From positions 1 to 12,955 of the forward strand of contig CAXMOO010000018.1 of assembly GCA_964195005.1 (NCBI GenBank): a stretch of 12,955 nt of DNA, in the 5' to 3' direction. Positions 1 to 5,986 of this stretch are shown here, piece after piece. The notes under the pieces are model-generated. The model worked only from the letters and a program-made list of their open reading frames with translations. It made no database searches and had not been told where the DNA came from. Both the position numbers and the translations under genes were made by a program. Each line of letters begins with the position of its first letter. Position 1 is the stretch's first letter. This DNA is from JAUXLW01 sp964195005. Its GTDB lineage: Bacteria > Actinomycetota > Acidimicrobiia > Spongiisociales > SHLN01.

Positions 1-4
1 TCAT
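1..4 (-). CDS. Probable start codon of the next hydroxylase subunit (off the left edge)
   Basis: The first four bases read ATGA on the minus strand: an ATG at 4-2 overlapping the TGA stop (3-1) of the FAD subunit gene. The same 4-base overlap is used repeatedly in the divergent operon, and FAD-subunit genes are often followed by the 2Fe-2S subunit gene. Only the start codon would lie in the window, so identity is inference. Confidence 0.3.
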
Positions 5-843
5 TGCACACAGTTCATAATTGATCTCCGCACCAGCTCGAGGGCGGCGTCGAGCCTGTCGGCGGCGCCGGCCCTGATGTCGTCGATGGGTGACAGCATG
101 CTGAGATGCTCGGGGCTCACCAGGGCCGCCAGATCGCCCCGGCGGCCAACGAGCTCTGATTCGACCCGGCGCGCTCGCTGAGCAACCGGCGAGCAAGCGC
201 CGACGGCAACTCGAGCCTGCTCCACCCTTCCCTCGCTGTCGAGGGCGATGACGACGGCCACCATCACGATAGAAATCACGAGGTACTTCCTCGCCCCCAA
301 TTTCAAGAAGTCACTGGTGGCGCCCTCGAGTGCGCTCGGCACCAGGACCGCGGCCACAAGCTCTCCGGGCCGGAGACCGGTTTCCCGATAGCCCACCAGG
401 AACTCCTCGAGGGGAATCACCCGGGTGCCGGAAGCGGATGCCAACTCAACCGAGGCATCGAGTGCCAGCAGCGGGGGGATGCCGTCGGCTGCCGGCGAGG
501 CGTTACACAGGTTCCCTCCGATGGTGCCGGCGTTTTGGATCTGGACGCCCCCAACCCGGGCAGCGGCCATCTTCAATCCGTCGAAGCTGCGGGGCAGGTC
601 GGCGGCGATTACCTCCGACCAGGTGGTCAAAGCTCCGATACGCCGGAGGTCACCGTCGCGGGTGATCCCCCGCAGCTCATCGATGCCGGTGATGTCTATT
701 ACCGGCTCGTTGAGAGGCCGACCCACCCGGGCGGGATAGAAGTCGGTGCCTCCCGCCAGCAAGGTGTGCCTGCCTTCGGCCAGGATTTCGAGAGCCTGGC
801 TCAACCCGGCAGGGACAAGGAACTCGGCAGTGTCGGTGGCCAT
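1..843 (-). CDS. FAD-binding subunit of a molybdenum hydroxylase (xanthine dehydrogenase / CO dehydrogenase medium-subunit family)
   Basis: This 280-residue protein is the usual length for the medium subunit that passes electrons from the Fe-S subunit to FAD in molybdenum hydroxylases. Seen: the FAD-pyrophosphate motif AGGTDF (residues 30-35), the second FAD motif TIGGNLCNASPAAD (107-120), and the KLGARKYLVIS segment (181-191) that opens the C-terminal domain. I chose the ATG at 843; a TTG directly upstream (846) would add one Met. The Shine-Dalgarno is weak. The stop TGA overlaps an ATG at 4-2, so a further subunit probably follows to the left (FAD, Fe-S, Mo order is common). Substrate cannot be read from this subunit. 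The divergent enamidase operon makes an N-heterocycle such as nicotinate the best guess; xanthine or CO dehydrogenase remain possible. Confidence 0.9.
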   Translation of the reverse strand: MATDTAEFLVPAGLSQALEILAEGRHTLLAGGTDFYPARVGRPLNEPVIDITGIDELRGITRDGDLRRIGALTTWSEVIAADLPRSFDGLKMAAARVGGVQIQNAGTIGGNLCNASPAADGIPPLLALDASVELASASGTRVIPLEEFLVGYRETGLRPGELVAAVLVPSALEGATSDFLKLGARKYLVISIVMVAVVIALDSEGRVEQARVAVGACSPVAQRARRVESELVGRRGDLAALVSPEHLSMLSPIDDIRAGAADRLDAALELVRRSIMNCVQ

Positions 844-855
844 CAATGAGCAACT

Positions 856-913
856 CTAAGCGACTGCGGAGGACGCAAAGCGCGGCCTGGCACGGCGCCC
901 CAATATCGCTTAG
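856..913. promoter_or_regulatory. Divergent promoter region with a perfect 8-base inverted repeat
   Basis: The 100 bases between the two divergent start codons (843 and 944) must hold the promoters of both transcripts. CTAAGCGA at 856-863 is repeated as its exact reverse complement TCGCTTAG at 906-913, with centres 50 bp apart (about five helical turns). The left copy lies 12 bases upstream of the FAD-subunit ATG and the right copy 30 bases upstream of the operon's first ATG. This fits paired half-sites for one regulator controlling both directions. No regulator gene is in the window, and I could not assign convincing -35/-10 boxes. Confidence 0.4.
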
Positions 914-943
914 TCTCCGCGAAGGTCTGAGGAGTGAGGCGAA

Positions 944-1516
944 ATGGACATCCGCAAGGTGGACACGATCATCGACGAGATCCGCATTGAGGCAGGCCGG
1001 GCCGTCGATCCTCCTGTGCAGAGAGTCATCGTGGCCGCAGTGCTCACCAATCCTCACGCCGGCCGATATGTTGAGGACCTTGCCGACCTGAGTGAGGCGA
1101 GTGTTGAGCTCTCAGGCATGCTGGCCACGGCCGCGGTTGCCCAGCTGGGCGGTAACCCGGTCCACTCATACGGCAAGGGAGGGATCGCCGGCATGGCCGG
1201 CGAGCTGGAACATGTAGCGGCCATGCTCCACCCCAGGTTCGGGGCGCCGCTGCGCGAAGCGTGCGGCGGAGGCAAGGCGATCATCCCGTCGGCCAAGAAG
1301 CGGGGAGGTCCCGGTACTCCGCTTGATGTGCCATTGCACTACAAAGATGCCGCCTTCGTCCGCAGCCACTTCGACGCGGTAGAGCTCCGCATCGTCGACG
1401 CCCCGGCGGACGACGAGCTGGTCATCGCGGTGGCAGTTACCGACGGGGGAAGGCCCCTCCCCCGCGTCGGGGGCCTGACCATCGATGAGGCAGCAGGAGA
1501 GGATGGCCTGCGGTGA
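944..1516 (+). CDS. PF06684 / DUF1185 'amino acid synthesis' family protein
   Basis: This 190-residue soluble protein matches the family over its full length. Seen: the TNPHAGRYVEDL segment (35-46), the glycine-rich SYGKGGIAGMAGELEH segment (75-90), LHPRFG (95-100), GGGKAIIPSAKKRG (108-121) and DVPLHYKDAAFVRSHFDA (128-145). Family structures, as I recall them, show a variant of the Bacillus chorismate mutase fold, and no reaction has been firmly assigned to my knowledge. ATG 944 is preceded by GAGG-type Shine-Dalgarno matches (928-939). It is the first gene of the operon and shares a GTGA overlap with the enamidase gene. That placement suggests work on the same heterocycle or its opening product, perhaps as an isomerase or hydrolase, but this is a guess. 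The family name should not be read as evidence of amino acid biosynthesis. Confidence 0.88.
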   Translation: MDIRKVDTIIDEIRIEAGRAVDPPVQRVIVAAVLTNPHAGRYVEDLADLSEASVELSGMLATAAVAQLGGNPVHSYGKGGIAGMAGELEHVAAMLHPRFGAPLREACGGGKAIIPSAKKRGGPGTPLDVPLHYKDAAFVRSHFDAVELRIVDAPADDELVIAVAVTDGGRPLPRVGGLTIDEAAGEDGLR

Positions 1517-2673
1517 GTGATCTGGTCGTCCGCAATATCGGCACGATCGTGAGCGGAGACATCGACTCCCCTATCGCCGAAGGGGACACCATCGTGGCGC
1601 GCGACGGCATGATCTCATTCGTTGGCTCGGCGGCCCGGGCAGATACCGCCGGCATCACGACCGAGATCGACGCGGCCGGGGCGACGGTCATCCCCGGGTT
1701 GTGCGACAACCACGTGCATCCCGTCGTTGGTGACTACACGCCGCGCCAGCGCCAGGCCGACTTCATCGAATCGTCCCTGCACGGCGGGGTTACAACGATG
1801 ATGTCGGCCGGCGAGCCCCACACTCCCGGCAGACCAAAAGACCCCGCAGGTGTCAAGGCCCTGACCATTCTGGCGCACAAGTCCTTCAACAACCTGCGTC
1901 CGGCCGGAGTGAAGGTTCATGCTGGAGCTGTGATGCTCGAACCGGGGCTCAGCGAGGCCGATTTCATCGAGATGGCTCAGGCCGGGGTGAGGCTGGTGGC
2001 CGAGATTGGCATCTCCGGCGTCAAAGACCCCAAGGAGGCGGCCGAGATGGCAGGGTGGGCCCAGGCCAACGGGATGAAGGTCATGGTCCACACCGGCGGA
2101 GCTTCGATTCCCGGCAGCGGCGTGATCGGCGCCGATTTCGTGGTTGAGGTCCAGCCGGACGTCGCCGGCCATACCAACGGGGGCCCCACCGCCCTCCCCC
2201 TCACCGACGTAGTCACAATTCTCGACCAAACCAACGCGCGTATCGAGATCGTGCACAACGGCAACGTCAAAGCCGCCGGAGAGGTGGTCCGTCTGGCCGC
2301 AGACCGGAACGAGCTCCAGCGGGTGGTCATCGGGACGGACAGCCCCGCCGGTTCCGGCGTCCAGCCTCTCGGTATTCTCCGGGTTATGTCCTGGGCAGCC
2401 TCACTCGGCGAAATCGCTCCGGCGAGCGCAGTGGCGATGGCCACAGGTAACGTTGCCCGTCTCCACGAGCTCAACGTCGGCATCCTGGCAGTCGGTCGGG
2501 AAGCCGACTTCAATCTCGTCGACGCCCCTCTCGGCTCCCAGGCAGGCGACGCCCTGGGGGCGCTGGCCATCGGCGACACGCTTGCTGTTGCCGGGGCGGT
2601 AATTGACGGCCAGATCCGATTCACCAAGAGTCGCAACACGCCACCGGCGGTGCGTCCCATCGCCTTCCCATGA
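1513..2673 (+). CDS. Enamidase-like amidohydrolase (6-oxo-1,4,5,6-tetrahydronicotinate ring opening)
   Basis: This 386-residue amidohydrolase-superfamily enzyme closely resembles, from memory, the Eubacterium barkeri enamidase. That enzyme hydrolyses 6-oxo-1,4,5,6-tetrahydronicotinate to 2-formylglutarate plus ammonia. Shared blocks are the VSGDI start (13-17), DYTPRQ (74-79), LHGGVTTM (89-96), PGRPKD (105-110), RPAGVKVH (129-136), HTGGASIPGS (193-202) and the C-terminal TKSRNTPPA (371-379). Binuclear-metal ligands are visible: H67 and H69 (NHVH), E164 as likely bridge, H193, H220, and D276 in GTDSP. The E. barkeri enzyme carries a Zn/Fe pair. The GTG start overlaps the previous stop, and the end overlaps the next start (ATGA). 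A dihydroorotase, hydantoinase or isoaspartyl dipeptidase is less likely given the enamidase-specific blocks. The family call is strong; the exact substrate is inferred. Confidence 0.88.
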   Translation: MSDLVVRNIGTIVSGDIDSPIAEGDTIVARDGMISFVGSAARADTAGITTEIDAAGATVIPGLCDNHVHPVVGDYTPRQRQADFIESSLHGGVTTMMSAGEPHTPGRPKDPAGVKALTILAHKSFNNLRPAGVKVHAGAVMLEPGLSEADFIEMAQAGVRLVAEIGISGVKDPKEAAEMAGWAQANGMKVMVHTGGASIPGSGVIGADFVVEVQPDVAGHTNGGPTALPLTDVVTILDQTNARIEIVHNGNVKAAGEVVRLAADRNELQRVVIGTDSPAGSGVQPLGILRVMSWAASLGEIAPASAVAMATGNVARLHELNVGILAVGREADFNLVDAPLGSQAGDALGALAIGDTLAVAGAVIDGQIRFTKSRNTPPAVRPIAFP

Positions 2674-3269
2674 CCGAGTTCTCCGAGCACCGCTTGACTC
2701 AGGAGATGAGCTTCGACCCGTCCTCCACCGCGGTGTTAGTGGTGGACATGCTCAACGATTTTTGCGAGCCGGAGGGTGCCATGCCGCTGCCTGACAGCGA
2801 GCTCCTCTACCCGCCCATCCAGAGCTTGCTCGAAGCCGCCAGGGCCGGCGGGAGCCCGGTGATCTGGCTGTGCGACGAGCATCTGCCGGGCGATAAAGAG
2901 TTTGAGAAGCGAACCGAGCATTGCCTGGTTGGATCCTGGGGAGCCCAGGTGGTGGACGCCCTCAAGCCACCCGAGGGCGAGTACCGGGTCCCCAAACGGC
3001 GCTACTCGGGCTTCTTCGAAACCGACCTGGATCTCCGTTTACGTGAGCTTGGCATCGAGCACCTGATCATCACCGGAGTGGTCACCAATATCTGCGTCCG
3101 CTCCACCGTCCACGACGCTTTCTTCCGCGGCTACAACGTGATCGTTCCCGAGGACTGCGTCGCCGCCACCGGCGAGAGGGAGCAGCAATCGAGCTTGTAT
3201 GACATCGATACCCACTACGGGACCGTGGCCGACCTCGACGAGGTCCTCGGGCAGTTCACCTCAGCATGA
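2670..3269 (+). CDS. Isochorismatase-fold cysteine amidohydrolase, nicotinamidase-like
   Basis: This 199-residue cysteine hydrolase has the family's catalytic triad: D26 (VVDMLNDF), K109 (VPKRRYSGF) and C142 (TNICVRST), with the cis-peptide site V138-T139. D69-x-H71 (LCDEH) and H84 (TEHC) sit where nicotinamidases hold their metal, followed by GSWGAQ. The C-terminal YDIDTHYGTVAD also resembles RutB-type enzymes. It therefore probably hydrolyses an amide C-N bond. Candidates are nicotinamide to nicotinate (feeding the pathway), the monoamide of 2-formylglutarate, or another ring-opening product; sequence alone does not decide. The D-x-H/H pattern also occurs in hydrolases that are not nicotinamidases. 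It is translationally coupled on both sides by ATGA overlaps, so its product is probably made in step with the enamidase and the aldehyde dehydrogenase. Confidence 0.88.
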   Translation: MTEFSEHRLTQEMSFDPSSTAVLVVDMLNDFCEPEGAMPLPDSELLYPPIQSLLEAARAGGSPVIWLCDEHLPGDKEFEKRTEHCLVGSWGAQVVDALKPPEGEYRVPKRRYSGFFETDLDLRLRELGIEHLIITGVVTNICVRSTVHDAFFRGYNVIVPEDCVAATGEREQQSSLYDIDTHYGTVADLDEVLGQFTSA

Positions 3270-4759
3270 AAACGCTGCAGAACTTCGTTGGTGGAAGTTG
3301 GATCGACATCCAGGGCACCAACGCCGTCCCGGTGACCAACCCCGCCACCGGAGAAACGATTGCAACCCATCCGCATTCAAACGACGCCGATGTCGACGGC
3401 GCCGTCGACGCCGCCAGCGCCGCCTTCTGGGATTGGCGTATCACTCCGGTGCCCACCCGCTCGGCGATCCTGTTTCGCTACCGGCACCTGGTATGGGAAG
3501 CGCAGGATGAGTTGGCCCACATCATTGTGGAAGAGAACGGCAAGACGCTGACCGAGGCGAAGGGCGAGATGCTCCGCGCCCTGCAATACATCGAGCACGC
3601 TTCGGCTGTGACCGAGACCATGAAGGGAGCAGTAACCGAGAATGTCGGAACGGCAGTGGACATCCAATACATCCATGAGCCGCTGGGCCCGTTCGCGATC
3701 ATCGCCCCTTTCAACTTTCCGGCAATGATCCCCCTCTACTTCACATGGGCAGCAGCCACCGGCAATCCGGTCATCATCAAGCCGAGTGAGCATTGCCCTT
3801 TGACGACCATCCGCCTGGTCGAGTTGGCCACGGAGGCGGGCTTCCCCGATGGGGTCGTGAACATGGTGCTTGGCAATAAGTCGGTGGTGGAACGCCTGGC
3901 CGGCCACCCCGACATCATTGGTCTGTCCTTTGTCGGGTCATCGGAGATCGCCGAGCGGGTTTACAAGCTCACCACGGGTAACGGCAAGCGGTGCCAGGCC
4001 CAGGGGGGCTCCAAGAACCATCTTGTGGTCACCGACACGGCGGTCATTGACAAATGCATGCCCAATATCATCTCGTCCATGCTGGGCAACAGCTCGCAAC
4101 GATGCTTCGCCGGCTCGAACCTCGTGGTGTACGAGTCGGTCTACGACGATTTCATGGAGCGTTACCTCGCAGGCGTCGGAAACTTTCAACTCGGCTACGG
4201 GCTCGACGAAGGCACCACCCTGGGCCCGGTGATTTCGCCAGAGTCTCTGCAACGACTCGAAACGGCGGTCGACACTGCTCTGGCCGACGGCGGCGAGGTC
4301 TTGCTCGATGGCCGCGGCGCCAAGGTGGCAGGGTACGAAAATGGCAACTGGCTGGCCCCCACCATCGTCACCGCCCGACCGGGTATGGAACTCTTCGATC
4401 GCGAGCTCTTCGGTCCGGTACGAGGCGTCCACAAGGTCCCCGGCCTCGACGAGGCGATCGAGGTGGTCAATGCCAGCACATATGGGCACACCGCAGCGAT
4501 CTACACCGAACTCGGCGGCGTCGGACGGGAATTCCGCCAACGAGCCGAAGTCGGTCAGGTGGGCATCAACGTCGGAACCCCGGCCCCCATCGCCTTCTAC
4601 GCGGTGGGGGGCCGCAAGTCGTCGTTTTTCGGGTCGTTGCGGGGACGGGCCAACGATGCGGTCGATTTCTACACGGACAAGAAGGTGGTGGTGAGCACGT
4701 GGCACGTGGACACGACCCAACAGTCGGCCATTGACCCCGCTTTTGAGGGTGGATCATGA
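3266..4759 (+). CDS. MmsA-type CoA-acylating aldehyde dehydrogenase ((methyl)malonate-semialdehyde dehydrogenase family)
   Basis: This 497-residue protein belongs to the ALDH6/MmsA group, which oxidises malonate-type semialdehydes to acyl-CoA with loss of CO2, using NAD+ and CoA. Seen: PFNFP (148-152), IKPSE (171-175), SFVGSS (221-226), catalytic C280 in SSQRCFAGS with R279 beside it, and INVGTPAPIAF (434-444). N251 (KNH) replaces the general-base Glu of ordinary aldehyde dehydrogenases, a hallmark of MmsA enzymes. Where IolA/MmsA have Arg in a Met-Gly-Arg segment, this protein seems to have A122 (alignment from memory), which could mean a different carboxylate pocket. Next to an enamidase, its likely substrate is 2-formylglutarate, giving glutaryl-CoA. 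A valine or inositol catabolic role is less supported by the neighbours. It starts within the previous stop (ATGA) and is followed by a 57-base gap. Confidence 0.9.
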   Translation: MKTLQNFVGGSWIDIQGTNAVPVTNPATGETIATHPHSNDADVDGAVDAASAAFWDWRITPVPTRSAILFRYRHLVWEAQDELAHIIVEENGKTLTEAKGEMLRALQYIEHASAVTETMKGAVTENVGTAVDIQYIHEPLGPFAIIAPFNFPAMIPLYFTWAAATGNPVIIKPSEHCPLTTIRLVELATEAGFPDGVVNMVLGNKSVVERLAGHPDIIGLSFVGSSEIAERVYKLTTGNGKRCQAQGGSKNHLVVTDTAVIDKCMPNIISSMLGNSSQRCFAGSNLVVYESVYDDFMERYLAGVGNFQLGYGLDEGTTLGPVISPESLQRLETAVDTALADGGEVLLDGRGAKVAGYENGNWLAPTIVTARPGMELFDRELFGPVRGVHKVPGLDEAIEVVNASTYGHTAAIYTELGGVGREFRQRAEVGQVGINVGTPAPIAFYAVGGRKSSFFGSLRGRANDAVDFYTDKKVVVSTWHVDTTQQSAIDPAFEGGS

Positions 4760-4770
4760 AGTTGAGGAGC

Positions 4771-4795
4771 CGACGGTCGCCCAAGACGGCCGTTG
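4771..4795 (+). other. Short stem-loop between the dehydrogenase and binding-protein genes
   Basis: In the 57-base gap, CGACGGTCG (4771-4779) can pair with CGGCCGTTG (4787-4795) across a 7-base loop, giving nine pairs including two G-T wobbles. No T-run follows, so it is unlikely to be a full terminator. It may mark an mRNA processing or stability boundary between enzyme and transporter genes. Confidence 0.35.
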
Positions 4796-4804
4796 CTAGT
4801 GATT

Positions 4805-4810
4805 AGGAGG
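4805..4810 (+). promoter_or_regulatory. Strong ribosome binding site of the binding-protein gene
   Basis: A consensus AGGAGG lies six bases upstream of the ATG at 4817. It is the best Shine-Dalgarno in the operon, whose other internal starts mostly rely on stop/start overlap. This fits the high expression that binding proteins need, and it fixes the start codon. Confidence 0.8.
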
Positions 4811-4816
4811 ATCTGA

Positions 4817-5986
4817 ATGAGAAAACGAAACCTATGGATTGTGGTGATCGTCTTGACGCTGATAGCCGCCGCGTGCGGCAGCGATGACGACGCCAGCCCT
4901 CCATCGGGTGACCCCATTGTCATCGGCATAATTGCCGACCTGACCGGCCCCTTCACCACCTACGGCAACAGCCTGTCGCGGAGCGCGGAGCTGGCGGTCA
5001 AGGAAGTGAACGCCGCCGGTGGAATCGACGGCAGGCCGGTGCAGGTCATTGTGGAAGACATCCAGACCGATGTCACCGCCACAGTCGACAAGGCCCGCAA
5101 GCTGGTGGAGTCCGACGATGTTGACGTCGTCATGGGACCCATTGGCTCTGACGCCAACGACGCCGCCTATCAGACCGTGGTGCAAGAAGGCGGAAAGTTG
5201 CTGTTCTACACCGAGACTTATGAAGGCGGCAAGTGCGACCCGCTGTACTTCTCCTTCGGAGCAGTTCCCGCCCAGCAAATCCGGCCGATGATTCCCATCC
5301 TCCAGGATGCTTACGGCGACAACGTCATGTTGTTCGGCGCCGACTACGTGTGGCCCCGCCGCAGCTTCGAAATCGCCAAGCCCATCATTGCCGACGAAGG
5401 TGGCACGGTGGTGTCTGAGCTGTACTTGCCGCTCATCGCCGACGACTTCACAGAACTCGTCCAGGAAGTGCGCGACAAGCAGCCCGACTACATCTTCTCG
5501 TTGTACCCGGCATTGTGGGGCGCAGCTTTGAAGGCTCTCGACGACGCTGCGCTGCTCGACGACGTCGGCGTTGGCACGATCTTCCTGGGTGATCCCGACT
5601 ATCTGGGAATTACCGACCTGGCAGAGAACTCATACACCGCTCTCCCCTACTTCACCGCGGCCGAAGGCTCGGCGGCTGAAGACTTCCTGGCCGCTTATCA
5701 GGCGGAATACGGAGCTAGCGAGTTCCCGTCAGGTGGTGAAGGCGTGGGCGCCTACAACGCAGTGTGGATGTACAAGGAGGCAGTCGAGAAAGCAGGATCG
5801 ACCGACCCGGCCGCGGTGGCGGAGGCGTTGGTTGGCCTGAGCTTCAATGGGCCGACCGGCAAGGTCAAGATGACCTCGTCCCATCACCTGGAGCAGACAA
5901 TCAACCTCGTACAAGCGCAGAACGGGGAGTACGTGCTGGTTGACAGCTTCTCCAACCGTGATCCAGAAGAAGCTTGCGATCTCTAA
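4817..5986 (+). CDS. ABC importer substrate-binding lipoprotein (amide/urea/branched-chain amino-acid type)
   Basis: This 389-residue type-I binding protein has a lipoprotein signal: MRKR, a hydrophobic stretch (residues 6-19) and lipobox IAAAC with C20, then an acidic GSDDD linker typical of actinobacterial lipoproteins. The mature domain begins at PIVIGIIADLTGPF (33-46). It contains VMGPIGSDAND (105-115), the YTETYEGGKC segment (131-140) and the GADYVWPRRSFE region. The last of these resembles the AmiC/UrtA (amide and urea receptor) subgroup more than classic LivJ. It captures the ligand outside the membrane for the transporter encoded downstream. In this operon the ligand is probably a pyridine carboxylate or amide, but the sequence cannot show this. 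It ends 13 bases past the proposed TTG start of the permease gene. Confidence 0.93.
   Translation: MRKRNLWIVVIVLTLIAAACGSDDDASPPSGDPIVIGIIADLTGPFTTYGNSLSRSAELAVKEVNAAGGIDGRPVQVIVEDIQTDVTATVDKARKLVESDDVDVVMGPIGSDANDAAYQTVVQEGGKLLFYTETYEGGKCDPLYFSFGAVPAQQIRPMIPILQDAYGDNVMLFGADYVWPRRSFEIAKPIIADEGGTVVSELYLPLIADDFTELVQEVRDKQPDYIFSLYPALWGAALKALDDAALLDDVGVGTIFLGDPDYLGITDLAENSYTALPYFTAAEGSAAEDFLAAYQAEYGASEFPSGGEGVGAYNAVWMYKEAVEKAGSTDPAAVAEALVGLSFNGPTGKVKMTSSHHLEQTINLVQAQNGEYVLVDSFSNRDPEEACDL

Noticed and set aside
888..903. TGGCAC resembling a sigma-54 -24 element in the divergent promoter region
   Set aside because: The bases five positions further (CCCAA) do not match the required -12 element TTGCA/T, so there is no sigma-54 promoter.
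3938..4720. 260-codon minus-strand frame inside the aldehyde dehydrogenase gene
   Set aside because: High-GC shadow frame with no recognisable domain. The plus-strand dehydrogenase has all catalytic motifs.
944..4759. Reading the enzyme cluster as valine, inositol or pyrimidine catabolism
   Set aside because: MmsA and a RutB-like hydrolase would allow it, but the amidohydrolase has enamidase-specific blocks, and no inositol, branched-chain or Rut partner enzymes are present.
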